Below, one piece after another: positions 24,344-32,780 of a stretch of 64,000 nt of DNA. Position numbers and translations under genes: made by a program. Source of the DNA: a virus. Numbering within the stretch: position 1 is the first letter of the stretch; each line of letters opens with the position of its first letter. The DNA is taken from positions 62,001-126,000 of IMG/VR virus record IMGVR_UViG_3300013132_000018. One strand, written 5' to 3'. The notes under the pieces were generated by a model that ran no database searches, was not told the origin of the DNA, and saw nothing but the letters and a program-made list of their open reading frames with translations.

Positions 24344-25138
24344 ATGCCTTCCTGGTCCAAAGATCTCGGTAACTTCGGCCGGCTGTCCAATGCCGACCGC
24401 CTCATGCTGTCTCTGCGCATTGGTGGCGCGGTGGCGCCTTACCTGAACTTCATCCCCTTCGCCACCACGACCCGGCTGGCCCGGGGACAGGGTGGCGAGG
24501 GTGCGCAGTTGGGAGCGTTCGAGGATGTGGGTCGTGGCGTGGGCGGCCTGGGCGGAATGGCCGCCGCCATCCAGGGTGGCAAGTCGGTGAAGAGCCGTGC
24601 GGCAGCCATCGCATTGCTGCTGGGTGGTGAGACGATGGGCGCGATGCTCGGCCATGCCGGCGGCAACGCCATTGGGCAGAGTGTCCTCAAGCAGTCGTCG
24701 GCCAACACGCTGGACCGCACGTTGCCGGTGCTCTCGCCCTACGAGACAGAGCAGCGCAGCCTGACGCACCAGGGCTGGCGCGGCATTGGCACCGGGCTGC
24801 TGACGGATCTGGGCTACACGCTGGGCGGAATTGGTGGTGCAGGTGCCGGGGCGCTGGCGGGTGCGAATGCCCATGCGCTCACCACGGGCGACTGGCAGCC
24901 GGTCAGGTGGCTCACCCAGATGGCCCAGCGCAAGCATGTGCCGCTGCGCGAGCGTCCTCATCTGTCGGGCCGCCTCATGCTCACCATGCTGGGTGGCCTG
25001 GGGCTGGGCGGACTGGCGGGCGGAATGCTGGGCCACGACCTGGGCGAAAACGCCGGCGAAGCGCTGCTGCAGCCCCATCGCACGAACGCCAAAGAGCTTG
25101 CGCTTTACAAGCTGCGGAAATTTCTCGACAATCCCTGA
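24344..25138 (+). CDS. Glycine-rich virion-like membrane-active protein
   Basis: 264 residues. Several glycine/alanine-rich hydrophobic segments (VGGLGGMAAAIQGG; LGGIGGAGAGALAGANA; LGGLGLGGLAGGMLG) resemble glycine zippers that insert in membranes. It is one of a family-like set in this phage (also 25653, 36687, 37271, 37936, 45190, 51433). Such proteins in tailed phages are often internal virion or ejection proteins; here that is inferred from composition and position. The 116 bases before it carry no evident gene. Confidence 0.55.
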   Translation: MPSWSKDLGNFGRLSNADRLMLSLRIGGAVAPYLNFIPFATTTRLARGQGGEGAQLGAFEDVGRGVGGLGGMAAAIQGGKSVKSRAAAIALLLGGETMGAMLGHAGGNAIGQSVLKQSSANTLDRTLPVLSPYETEQRSLTHQGWRGIGTGLLTDLGYTLGGIGGAGAGALAGANAHALTTGDWQPVRWLTQMAQRKHVPLRERPHLSGRLMLTMLGGLGLGGLAGGMLGHDLGENAGEALLQPHRTNAKELALYKLRKFLDNP

Positions 25139-25140
25139 AC

Positions 25141-25650
25141 GTGAACACGGCCCCGAACGATTCTTTCAGCAAGGCACTTTCCGCAGTCCGTGCCGCCCGT
25201 GAACAGGTCGCCAAGCTCGCCTTCGTGCCGCTCCCGCCGGATCAACCGGCCCCGCCGCAACAAGCCATGCCGATGGATCCCAGCATGGCCGGCGGTGGAA
25301 TGGCACCTGGCATGATGCAAGGCGACCCGGCAGCAATGCCTCCGGGTGACCCGATGGCGGCTCAGGCCGGTGGAGTCCCGCCAGGCATGGCGCCCATGAT
25401 GCCCCAGGGCGCACCACCGGCCGAACCGATGCCGCAGGAAGATCTCGGCCCGGTGATCGAGCAGATCATGCAGGCCATGCAGGCGGTGGACGAAACGCTC
25501 CGCCAGTTCGCGCAGGAACATTCCCAGCTTGCCCAGCAGGTGGAGCAGTTGGGACAGCAGATGCAGCAGATTGTCCAGCAGCACGAGATGCTGATGGAGG
25601 CGATCAAGGAACCCTCTCCGATGGATGGCAGTGTGCAGCAGCCGATGTGA
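25141..25650 (+). CDS. Pro/Met/Gly-rich protein with C-terminal coiled coil
   Basis: The GTG at 25141 gives 169 residues. A short helical start (SAVRAAREQVAKLAF) is followed by about 65 residues of proline, methionine and glycine (MAGGGMAPGMMQGDPAAMPP type), then a glutamine-rich coiled coil (HSQLAQQVEQLGQQMQQIVQ). Proteins of this layout are common next to portal and head genes in phages, with no known enzyme role. VAKLA near residue 23 is a variant of the recurrent VKxA tetrapeptide. Confidence 0.55.
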   Translation: MNTAPNDSFSKALSAVRAAREQVAKLAFVPLPPDQPAPPQQAMPMDPSMAGGGMAPGMMQGDPAAMPPGDPMAAQAGGVPPGMAPMMPQGAPPAEPMPQEDLGPVIEQIMQAMQAVDETLRQFAQEHSQLAQQVEQLGQQMQQIVQQHEMLMEAIKEPSPMDGSVQQPM

Positions 25651-25652
25651 AC

Positions 25653-26027
25653 ATGAACCCTACCCTTAAACTTGAACTGTCGTTGTGCCTGGTGAAGCAG
25701 GCCGACATGTCTGGCATGGGCGGGGCCGCCTCCGGCCTGTTGGGCTGGCCGGGCGCTGCGCTCTACGGCGGGTTGGCTTCCGACAAACATCCCGGACGTG
25801 ACGCGGCGATGATGGCTGGTGGCAGCATGGCTGGAGGAACAGCGGGTGCCCTCGGTGCCTACCTTCTCTCGGCCCTGGCCGCGCGCAACCGGCCTGGTGC
25901 CTTGGGCGGTTCGTTGGTCGCGGCTCTGCTCGGTAGCACAGCGGGATCGGCTGCTGGCTCCGGTCTTACTGCCCGCCATCTCGCACAGGACAACACGCCG
26001 CACTGGCGCAAGGCCCTCGGACTCTAA
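25653..26027 (+). CDS. Small glycine-zipper protein with VKQA leader
   Basis: ATG 25653 (GTG 25647 overlaps the prior stop) gives 124 residues. The N-terminus carries LVKQA at 13-17, the tetrapeptide shared with the capsid protein and others, directly before a hydrophobic glycine-rich region (GAASGLLGWPGAALYGGL; GGSLVAALLGSTAGSAAGS). Its architecture suggests an internal virion protein trimmed at VKQ-A during maturation (inference). Confidence 0.55.
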   Translation: MNPTLKLELSLCLVKQADMSGMGGAASGLLGWPGAALYGGLASDKHPGRDAAMMAGGSMAGGTAGALGAYLLSALAARNRPGALGGSLVAALLGSTAGSAAGSGLTARHLAQDNTPHWRKALGL

Positions 26028-26030
26028 CCC

Positions 26031-26258
26031 ATGCTCCGCCTCCGCCATCAAGACGGCAAGCTCACGGAAGTCCCCGCCGGGGTCTTCGTGGAGATTGTCG
26101 ATCCGGGCACGCAGAAGTTGGGTGCCGCGCTCTTCTCACCCCGACCCGGCGAAGTCCTGCAGATCACGCCCGGCTCACCGGACGCGCGGCGCTACACCAC
26201 CATGTTCCCTGGCGTCCAGTTTGCCGATGCGGTGATCCCCCGCTCCAGCCATGTCTGA
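26031..26258 (+). CDS. Small beta-rich hypothetical protein
   Basis: 75 residues starting 4 bases after the previous gene. It alternates short strands (LRLRHQDGKLTEVPAGVFVEI; VLQITPGSPDARRY), looking like a small beta-barrel or virion accessory domain. It overlaps the next gene by 8 bases. Its position immediately before the tail-fibre-like gene suggests a structural role. Unrecognised. Confidence 0.55.
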   Translation: MLRLRHQDGKLTEVPAGVFVEIVDPGTQKLGAALFSPRPGEVLQITPGSPDARRYTTMFPGVQFADAVIPRSSHV

Positions 26259-26766
26259 CCTGCGCACCATGTCCAAGGCCGTCGCCGCTGGCAACCGCGC
26301 CACCACCGCGGACGCGATGGCCATGCAGGTGCCGTTCTTCTTCCCTGGTCGGCTGGTGGATGGGCAGACGCTGGGCTGGCTGCGCATCGCACGGCGCGAG
26401 ATGTGGCTGGCTGGCTTCCGCGTGGACGCCAAGCTGCCCGGCGGCACGTCACTGACCCGCGCTGGCTTCCAGTTGTGCCGGGGCGACCTGCAGGCGATCT
26501 CGGGCGCGAAGCTGACGCTGGCTGGTGTCGTTCCGTCGGGCGAGCTTCGCCTGAACCCTGACTTCCCCATGCCGGCGGAGTCGCTGTGGACGGTGAAGCT
26601 GCTGAACGAATCTGGCGATGCCGTTGACACGCTACCGGCTGACCTTACGCTGACCTACTGGCTGCGCTACGCGCCTGGTCCGTCGGGCAGCCTCAACTGG
26701 ACGCCTTACTCCCTGCAGTCCGGCATTGGCTTCTACCAGGTCGGTGATACCTTCGTCGTCGGCTAA
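26251..26766 (+). CDS. Probable virion/fibre-associated protein
   Basis: 171 residues, beta-rich, with repeated aromatic/glycine turns (LRLNPDFPMPAESLWTVKLL; LTLTYWLRYAPGPSGSLNW). No signal peptide or enzyme motif. It sits directly upstream of the 797-residue fibre-like protein and downstream of a small beta-rich gene, so membership in a fibre module is likely; family unknown. Confidence 0.5.
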   Translation: MSDLRTMSKAVAAGNRATTADAMAMQVPFFFPGRLVDGQTLGWLRIARREMWLAGFRVDAKLPGGTSLTRAGFQLCRGDLQAISGAKLTLAGVVPSGELRLNPDFPMPAESLWTVKLLNESGDAVDTLPADLTLTYWLRYAPGPSGSLNWTPYSLQSGIGFYQVGDTFVVG

Positions 26767-26778
26767 CGCCTCACTACC

Positions 26779-29172
26779 ATGATCGTTCCTGTTTCAGAAC
26801 TCCGCGCCCGGTTCGAGACGGCTGACCGGCCGAACCAGAAGGACTTCGTCGATCTCATTGACACGCTGCTCACCCAGGCGGCTGGCACCGTGACCCCGGA
26901 GATGCTTGCCGCCGGGGGCGCGCGGACGATGCTGATCAACAACCCCAGCAATCAGACGCTCTGGGCGGCGCTCTCCCTGGCCACGCTCAAGTCGTCGTTT
27001 GTGGCGGTGGCGACCAACAGCGGGAACGATTACACCATCGATGTGAATCCTGCGCCGGCGGCACATGCCGACCTGGAGGGTGTGCCGTTGATGGTGCGCA
27101 TGCCGGCGAACAACACCGGCAACGTCCAGTTCCGCGCGCACTCGTCGCTGGGGTTGAAGAAACTCTTGTCGAACACGGGGCAGGAGCTTGGGGCGGATGA
27201 TCTCACGGCCAACCAGGTGATCCTGGTGACGTTCAACTCCGCGCTGGATTCTGGCAATGGTGGCGCCTATCAAGCCATCGGTGTGCTGGGTGTGGATTCG
27301 TCAACGCCGCCCAGCGGTTCTGCCGGCGGCGATTTATCCGGCAGCTACCCCAGTCCTTCCATCGGCGCTGGTAAAGTCGTGCTGGCTCATCTGGCCAATG
27401 ACTCGGTCAACAAGGACAAGCTGTTGGCTGGCGGAACTGAGGCGGCTGGCAAGGTGCTGGGTCTGGTGGTAGGTGGCGGCGGGCTGGAACTTTCCTGGGT
27501 GGACGACCAGAACACCGGTGGTGGCGGCGGCTCGTCCGGCGGGGCGACCAACTATTTCAACCTGGTGACCACGCCCACGGTCTTGGCTTCAGGCACCACG
27601 ACCTACCCAACCACTTACACGCAGATCGCTGGCTCCACGCTGGCTGCCGCCGGAGTTCCGGTGGGTGCGGCGTTTGCGCTGGTGGAGATCTACCTCAAGC
27701 ACGGCGACTCAACTTTTGAACTCTGGGCGCAGTCAGCTTCGGGCGCCCCTGAACTGCTGCTGGCCCGCAACGTGTCCGATTACGGCAGTGCCGGTCCTCA
27801 GGGCATCAGCGTGCAGGCCATGATTCCGCTGCACTCTGACCGTTCGTTCTACTACAAGTTCATCTGGACCAACGCCGGCAGCGGTCAGACTCACAACTGG
27901 GCGGTCAAGCTCATCGGTTATTACTCACCGGGCATTGCGGCGGCCGGGACGCAGACGACGGTGTTCCTGAGCAGCCAGGTGGAACTGACGTCGGCTTTGG
28001 CGTCTGGCGAATCGACTTTCGACCTGCGCACGCCGGGTTACGTGCCGGCGCTGGCTACCGCCGCCGTGCTCTGCATCAAGACGGACGGGGCAGCCAATGC
28101 CACAGTAGAAGGCCAGCCGTTCGGCGGCTCTGCTTGGTTGTTGCTGCACCACACTGGTCCGGACTACGCAGGCAATAGCAATATCTCCAGCGTGCAGGTC
28201 ACAGTGCCGCTTTCGGCTGATGGCCGGATGAAGCTGAAGCGCACCCTGAACATTAACAGCAATACGACGCAGGTCCTCCTCCAAGGTTACCTCCTTCCCG
28301 GCACCACGGCGGCCACCATCCAGAGCGGCACAGCTTCAGTCAACGCGGGGGGTCTGTATGCCAACAAGTCCGTCATTACGCACGGGCTCGGTTATGTGCC
28401 ACCACATGTTCGGCTGGTGCTGCGCTGCATAACCGATGAGCTTGGCTATGTGGCCGGTGACGAGATCCCGCTTGAGAACGTGCTCTATCAGGCCACCACA
28501 TTCAGGGCGTTCGACTGGCTGGTCACAGCCAATACCGTGGAGATCTGGCGAGTGGACAATGTCACCTACACGCCCGCTGTGCTGGGTAAAACGTCCAGCA
28601 CACAAGCGCAGATCACGCTGGCAAAGTGGGAACTCAAAGCCTACTGGGCGCGCGTGGACGGAGTGATTCCCGGCAACCTGGCTGGCGTGGTCAAGCAGAT
28701 GCTGCAGGCTGTCAAGACCACCTCGGAGGAGATGACCGCCAGCGACGGCACCTGGTCAGCCATCTCCGGCCTGAGCCAGACCATCACGTTGAACCGCGCC
28801 ACCAACAAGGTGCGCGCCCAGGCGGTGGTGCACCTGGGCGGCGTCAACAACTACCAGAATCCGATCCGTCTGGTGCGGACAGTGGGCGGAACGCCGACGG
28901 TCATTGGCATCAACACGGACACGCTGGACGCCGGGCTGGCGGGCTGCAATGCCGGTGCCATCGCCAGCGCCTACATCATCGAATACACGCTGCTGCCTAC
29001 CGTGATCGATTTCATCGACACTCCCGGCGCAGTCGGGCCGGTCACCTATCACGTCGAGGTTCGGCGCGGGGTCAATGCGACCAAGATCAACAAGACCGAT
29101 TACGACACCAATGCCGCCTATGGCCGTGGACGGACGGTGAGCGTGCTGACCCTGACGGAGGTGGCGGTTTGA
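26779..29172 (+). CDS. Tail fibre-like protein
   Basis: 797 residues. The short N-terminal helical head is followed near residue 183 by SAGGDLSGSYPSPSIGAGKV, the classic GGDLSGxYPxP motif of phage tail fibres and receptor-binding proteins. There is also a polyglycine hinge (GGGGGSSGGATNYF, about 250), then repeated beta-rich domains with two similar blocks (about 310-380 and 410-500, both with WAQSASGAPELLL/WLLLHHTGPDY type strands). It probably forms a trimeric host-binding fibre at the virion surface. A small fibre-associated gene follows with a coupled start. Confidence 0.75.
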   Translation: MIVPVSELRARFETADRPNQKDFVDLIDTLLTQAAGTVTPEMLAAGGARTMLINNPSNQTLWAALSLATLKSSFVAVATNSGNDYTIDVNPAPAAHADLEGVPLMVRMPANNTGNVQFRAHSSLGLKKLLSNTGQELGADDLTANQVILVTFNSALDSGNGGAYQAIGVLGVDSSTPPSGSAGGDLSGSYPSPSIGAGKVVLAHLANDSVNKDKLLAGGTEAAGKVLGLVVGGGGLELSWVDDQNTGGGGGSSGGATNYFNLVTTPTVLASGTTTYPTTYTQIAGSTLAAAGVPVGAAFALVEIYLKHGDSTFELWAQSASGAPELLLARNVSDYGSAGPQGISVQAMIPLHSDRSFYYKFIWTNAGSGQTHNWAVKLIGYYSPGIAAAGTQTTVFLSSQVELTSALASGESTFDLRTPGYVPALATAAVLCIKTDGAANATVEGQPFGGSAWLLLHHTGPDYAGNSNISSVQVTVPLSADGRMKLKRTLNINSNTTQVLLQGYLLPGTTAATIQSGTASVNAGGLYANKSVITHGLGYVPPHVRLVLRCITDELGYVAGDEIPLENVLYQATTFRAFDWLVTANTVEIWRVDNVTYTPAVLGKTSSTQAQITLAKWELKAYWARVDGVIPGNLAGVVKQMLQAVKTTSEEMTASDGTWSAISGLSQTITLNRATNKVRAQAVVHLGGVNNYQNPIRLVRTVGGTPTVIGINTDTLDAGLAGCNAGAIASAYIIEYTLLPTVIDFIDTPGAVGPVTYHVEVRRGVNATKINKTDYDTNAAYGRGRTVSVLTLTEVAV

Positions 29173-29480
29173 GTCCGGTGTTCAAGGCATTGAGCCGGCT
29201 GCGTCCAGGGGCGCTGTTCCGTCTGGATGGCGACACGCTGACCGGGGTCACATGGGAGACGCCGGGGGTGGTGCCGGTCACGCAGGATGAACTCGACAGC
29301 ATGCTGGCCGTCATCCAGGAAGAACAGGCCGCGCTTGCCTACCGCATCCAGCGCGCCGCCGAATACCCCACGGTCGGCGACCAGTTGGACGATCTCTACA
29401 AGCGCGGTGCCTTCTCGCCCGAGATGACCGCGCGCATCAAGGCGGTAAAGGACAAGTATCCCAAGCCTTCCTCGGTATGA
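29169..29480 (+). CDS. Tail-associated protein with YPxxGDQLDxL motif
   Basis: The TTG at 29169 overlaps the fibre stop and has GGAGGTGG about 5 bases upstream, which decides the start. 103 residues. The C-terminal half, RAAEYPTVGDQLDDLYKRG then ARIKAVKDKYPKP, is a motif commonly found at the end of phage tail and fibre-assembly proteins (XkdW-like context). Likely a fibre accessory or assembly protein. Confidence 0.65.
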   Translation: MSPVFKALSRLRPGALFRLDGDTLTGVTWETPGVVPVTQDELDSMLAVIQEEQAALAYRIQRAAEYPTVGDQLDDLYKRGAFSPEMTARIKAVKDKYPKPSSV

Positions 29481-29659
29481 GACGCTGGTGGCAAAACCTT
29501 GTCGGCTGGTGGACCTGGCGACAGGACCGCCAGCAGCGCTTGCTCAGCCTGCGCGCTATTCGGAGGACCAAAGCGCCTCATTTTCGACGAGCGCAGTGGC
29601 TGATCTACGACATCGTCCGCCTGCTGGAACAGCGCCCACGCAAGTTTCTCCCCGCCTGA
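29477..29659 (+). CDS. Small basic Trp-rich protein
   Basis: 60 residues; the ATG overlaps the previous stop. Very basic and tryptophan-rich (MRRWWQNLVGWWTWRQDRQQ start), predicted helical and membrane-surface active by composition. Unknown function; the last gene before an intergenic inverted repeat. Confidence 0.5.
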   Translation: MRRWWQNLVGWWTWRQDRQQRLLSLRAIRRTKAPHFRRAQWLIYDIVRLLEQRPRKFLPA

Positions 29660-29661
29660 CT

Positions 29662-29702
29662 TAACGCAAAAGATTTTGCGTGAATCGGGCTTGACGCAAA
29701 GC
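29662..29702 (+). repeat. Inverted repeat and direct GACGCAAA/AACGCAAA repeat
   Basis: ACGCAAA at 29664-29670 is inverted as TTTGCGT at 29675-29681 with a 4-base loop and no T-tract. A direct near-copy (TTGACGCAAAGC against TTAACGCAAAAG) begins at 29691. This is better suited to an operator or regulator-binding site than to a terminator. It lies about 100 bases upstream of the kinase-like gene. Confidence 0.35.
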
Positions 29703-29803
29703 CAGCTTCCGCTCAACTTCAACCCGTCGAATGGGTGCGGCCTCTCCGGCTGCGCCCCGCCAGGCTGAGAGTTGGATGGTTGATTGTTGGTTTGCTGAAA
29801 GTC

Positions 29804-30547
29804 ATGAAACCGTTGCGTATCGCCTTTGCCGGCGCGCTTTTCTCCGGCAAGGACTTCGTGGCATCACAGGTGTGTGAGAAGAAGATCGGGTTCGCTGATC
29901 CGATCTACGCGGTGAGCCGTCACTTCAATGGGACGGACGACAAGCAGGTGCCGGGCATCCGGCGCTTCATGCAGTTGGTCGGTCAATGGGGCTGGGGCTT
30001 CGTCTCCGAGGACCCCGATTATCAACACTCCCCGGTGCGTGCGCTGCTGTCCTCGCAGATCGTGGCACTGGGCATGCGCGGTGTGTTCGGCGATGAGTTC
30101 ACTGGCTGGGAGAAGTTTGGACACTCCAAGACCCTGTGGGTGGACATGCTGTGGAATCGGCTGCAGAAGATCGAGCAAAGCTGCGCCATCACCAATGTGC
30201 GCTTCCCGCACGAGGTGGAGTTCTGCCGTGAGCGCGGTATCCCGCTGGTCCTGGTGGAGTGCTCGTTGGAGACCAGGTTGGAGCGGCTGGCTGCCGCCGG
30301 CTCGAAGCTGACGGAGAAGGAACTGACGGACACGAGCGAGAAGCTTCCAGGTGAACTGCGCAAGACGTTGCCGGACCATCAGATCATCTGGAACGACCAT
30401 CGTCCGATGCCGGAAGGTGGGCAGGGCCGACGCGGCTACCTGACGGTGGAAGAGTTTGGAGCGCATATCTACCGGAGCGAGATGGCGCGCGGTGACACGG
30501 CTCGCTCCGGAGCGCGGGTGGAAATCCACGACCCGCTGCACGCCTGA
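29804..30547 (+). CDS. P-loop deoxynucleoside monophosphate kinase-like enzyme
   Basis: The ATG at 29804 gives 247 residues; an upstream frame opening from 29735 is basic and not conserved-looking. The N-terminus IAFAGALFSGKDFVA is a Walker A loop of the GxxxSGKD type used by phage dNMP kinases (T4 gp1 kind). CAITNVRFPHEVEF near 130 and RGIPLVLVECS near 145 fit the substrate/nucleoside-binding core, with later basic residues for the lid. Probable role: phosphorylating dNMPs for phage DNA synthesis. Confidence 0.65.
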   Translation: MKPLRIAFAGALFSGKDFVASQVCEKKIGFADPIYAVSRHFNGTDDKQVPGIRRFMQLVGQWGWGFVSEDPDYQHSPVRALLSSQIVALGMRGVFGDEFTGWEKFGHSKTLWVDMLWNRLQKIEQSCAITNVRFPHEVEFCRERGIPLVLVECSLETRLERLAAAGSKLTEKELTDTSEKLPGELRKTLPDHQIIWNDHRPMPEGGQGRRGYLTVEEFGAHIYRSEMARGDTARSGARVEIHDPLHA

Positions 30548-30810
30548 TGATCCCAGCCCAAAAACTGACCCTGCAGTCGCATTGGGCTGGTGCGCCCATG
30601 CTCGGCGGCGAACCCCTGTGGGAGATCCGCACGATCATGGCGCTGGACTGGCCGAAGAACCTGTTGACATTTGCTTCCACTGTGCTGCCCGAGAACGCGG
30701 TCCTGGCGACCACGACGATCGGGGAGTTTGCCCGCTGGGCACGGCGCGAGATCCCTCCTCAGGAGATCCCGGCTGCCGGCATCCGCGCCTATGGCGCTTC
30801 CCTGCGGTGA
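30547..30810 (+). CDS. Hypothetical protein
   Basis: 87 residues, starting inside the end of the kinase-like gene (overlap of one base). Mixed alpha/beta, ending ARWARREIPPQEIPAAGIRA. No motif recognised. Coupled translation with the kinase-like gene is likely. Confidence 0.5.
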   Translation: MIPAQKLTLQSHWAGAPMLGGEPLWEIRTIMALDWPKNLLTFASTVLPENAVLATTTIGEFARWARREIPPQEIPAAGIRAYGASLR

Positions 30811-30819
30811 CTGAACTGT

Positions 30820-30990
30820 ATGAACCAATACCTCGAACTGCTTGACGACATCATGGCCGATGGCTTTACGCGCGTCGGCCGCAATGCGGATGGAGTTGCG
30901 TGTCGCCAACCAGTTGCTACGCAGCGCACACGAGATCAGCACCCGCGAAGGTCGCGATACCGACTGGGTAGCGTTCAGGGCCAGGCTTGA
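30820..30990 (+). pseudogene. Possible thymidylate-synthase N-terminal remnant
   Basis: The frame begins MNQYLELLDDIMADGFTRVG, which lines up with the universal thymidylate synthase start (MxQYLEL ... DxG ... R), then degenerates after about 25 residues into arginine-rich sequence and stops at 30988. The neighbouring frame from 30884 continues with good coding character. Either a frameshifted or decayed gene, or a coincidence in a short peptide. No other thymidylate synthase segment exists in the window. Confidence 0.3.
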
Positions 30991-31030
30991 GCCGACCTTG
31001 GTTGTGCAGAACACAATACTCAACGGCTGA
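30884..31030 (+). CDS. Small hypothetical protein, 48 residues
   Basis: An ATG at 30884 opens a 48-residue helical product (MRMELRVANQLLRSAHEIST start, ending PTLVVQNTILNG). It overlaps the thymidylate-synthase-like frame by 107 bases in the plus-one frame, so the two may once have been a single gene. The alternative ATG is at 30842. Confidence 0.45.
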   Translation: MRMELRVANQLLRSAHEISTREGRDTDWVAFRARLEPTLVVQNTILNG

Positions 31031-31081
31031 CCCGCAACCTTGGCTTGTCTTGACGCCGGTGTTCAGGCACCTTCCCGGCAA

Positions 31082-31786
31082 ATGCCTGACGCCGGCGTCT
31101 CCCTTTTTGCAGCAGCTTTCGGATTGCAGCTTGTGCTGGGCTTGTCGCTAGTGATCCAACTGCTGGCCTGCTGGTGGTGCTGGCGCATGGTTTCCATCCG
31201 TGAGGGCGCCCGGCGGATTGGCTGGTTTCTGCTGGGTCTCGGGCTGGGCTTGATGGCGGTGCGCCGTGGCGCCACGCTGTTCAACCTGGCCCTGGAGGAC
31301 ACTGAGTGGGTATCCGACCACTTCTACCTGCTCACCTCCATCCTGCTAGGATCGGCCGTCTATCTGCTGCGCCGTGGCTTCCAGGAGGAACTGGACCAGT
31401 GGCGCGAACTGGCTGAACAGCAGCCGACGATGGTGTGGATGGCCGGCGCCAACGGCGAGACCCTGTTCGTCAACCGGCACTACGCCAGCTACTCCGGCCT
31501 GACCACCAAGGACTGCTGGCACTGGGGCTGGCTGAACCTGATCCACCCGGAGGACGTGGACCGCGTCACCAAGGCATGGCTGAGCAGCCTGAAGGACGGA
31601 CAGCCGTTTGAGGTCCGGGAGCGCCTGCGGCGGTGTGACGGCACGTATCGCTGGCATCTCTGTCGCGCCTGGCCCATCAAGGACGGACGCGGCCGGGTGG
31701 TCCGGTGGTATGGCAGCAACACGGACGTGCACGATTTTCAGGAGGCGACCAGCTTCTTCACTGGAGGGAAAGACACACCGTCATGA
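31082..31786 (+). CDS. Membrane protein with PAS sensor domain
   Basis: The ATG at 31082 gives 234 residues; a TTG at 31040 is possible. Three hydrophobic segments (about 5-35, 46-63, 80-97) form a membrane anchor, followed by a PAS domain at 116-218: TMVWMAGANGETLFVNRHYA, LIHPEDVDRV, FEVRERLRRCDGTYRWHLCR, and VRWYGSNTDVHDF, a PAS_3-type ending. No histidine-kinase, cyclase or helix-turn-helix output domain is attached. It forms a coupled trio with a coiled-coil membrane protein and a receiver-domain protein downstream. PAS domains sense redox, light or small ligands; which one applies here is unknown. Confidence 0.75.
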   Translation: MPDAGVSLFAAAFGLQLVLGLSLVIQLLACWWCWRMVSIREGARRIGWFLLGLGLGLMAVRRGATLFNLALEDTEWVSDHFYLLTSILLGSAVYLLRRGFQEELDQWRELAEQQPTMVWMAGANGETLFVNRHYASYSGLTTKDCWHWGWLNLIHPEDVDRVTKAWLSSLKDGQPFEVRERLRRCDGTYRWHLCRAWPIKDGRGRVVRWYGSNTDVHDFQEATSFFTGGKDTPS

Positions 31787-32268
31787 GCATGAACGATGAA
31801 GATCTGAAAAAGGCGTTGGGGCATCTGAAGGACGAGATCCGGACGCTGCGTTCGCGCGCTGACACCATGGTGGCGTCAGGCGACGCGCAGTATCGAGGCG
31901 TCGCCGATGAACTGCGCAAGCTGCAGGACTCGCTGGACCTCTGCATGAAGGAGGTCAAGGAACTGCCCCGGGTCATGGAGGTGGTGCTGCGCATCAAGAA
32001 CGCGCTGTCAGGCCCGGAGGATGGTTCGGCCGACGGCTTCTTCTCCAAGGTGCGTCGCCTGCGGGAAGACCTGGATGCGCTGGTCACCAAAGTCAACACC
32101 GCCCAGCCCACGCACATGTTCATCACGCGTGACTCCAAGGAATGGACGGAGATGACCCAGACCGTCAAGGAACTCGACAAGATCCGCCATCAGCAGATCG
32201 GAGCCATTGCCGCCGCCTCCACCATAGGCGGCCTGTTGGGCTTTGGCCTCAGCTTCCTCTTCAAGTGA
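31783..32268 (+). CDS. Coiled-coil protein with C-terminal membrane anchor
   Basis: ATG 31783 overlaps the PAS gene stop, giving 161 residues. Two helical coiled-coil regions (LKKALGHLKDEIRTLRSRAD; LQDSLDLCMKEVKELPRVME; later VRRLREDLDALVTKVN) lead to one C-terminal transmembrane segment (IGAIAAASTIGGLLGFGLSF). It could link the PAS membrane protein and the receiver protein physically. No enzyme motif. Confidence 0.6.
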   Translation: MSMNDEDLKKALGHLKDEIRTLRSRADTMVASGDAQYRGVADELRKLQDSLDLCMKEVKELPRVMEVVLRIKNALSGPEDGSADGFFSKVRRLREDLDALVTKVNTAQPTHMFITRDSKEWTEMTQTVKELDKIRHQQIGAIAAASTIGGLLGFGLSFLFK

Positions 32269-32780
32269 GCAGCAGCCCCAACACCGCCTACCTGCTGAGA
32301 GCCGCCAACGACCTGGCTAGAGACCTGGGGGTCTGCGCGCCCATACGGGTGCTCATCGTGGATGACGACCAGGAGTCCTGCTTCAATCTGCGCCGGGTCA
32401 TGGTGGAGTTGTCGGGTGTGGACTACCAGGTGGACATCGAGATGGACCCGATGCGGGCCAAGTCGCGGATGGCCGAGCAGCTTTACGACATCTACATCGT
32501 GGACCAGAACCTGGGGCACGGTATCATGGGGCTGGACCTGATTGCCGACCTGCAACGAGAGGGCTGGCACTCGCCCTTCATCATGGTGACCGGCAGTCCG
32601 CTGCATGACCGTCAGGCCATGGCGCAGGACTGCATGGCCTACAAGCTGAAGTCGGAACTCACGTCGCCGGACATGATCGACCGGACCATACGCTTCTCGC
32701 TCAAGAACTTCTGGACCCGGGAATGCGCGGGTCACTGCAAACATGAAGAACCAAAGTCCACAAGCCTATCTCCGGCGTAA
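32265..32780 (+). CDS. Response-regulator receiver domain protein
   Basis: A GTG at 32265 overlaps the previous stop, giving 171 residues. The receiver fold is clear: IRVLIVDDDQES (acidic pocket D33, D34), YDIYIVDQNLG with phosphoacceptor D80 placed 46 residues later, HSPFIMVTGS with the switch T109, and YKLKSEL with the conserved lysine near 127-129. There is no output domain, so it is a CheY-like single-domain receiver. A cognate histidine kinase is absent here and could be supplied by the host. Confidence 0.8.
   Translation: MSSSPNTAYLLRAANDLARDLGVCAPIRVLIVDDDQESCFNLRRVMVELSGVDYQVDIEMDPMRAKSRMAEQLYDIYIVDQNLGHGIMGLDLIADLQREGWHSPFIMVTGSPLHDRQAMAQDCMAYKLKSELTSPDMIDRTIRFSLKNFWTRECAGHCKHEEPKSTSLSPA

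Noticed and set aside
29735-29803. Upstream start for the dNMP-kinase-like gene
   Set aside because: Adds a basic stretch before the Walker A strand; ATG 29804 gives the usual short N-terminus.
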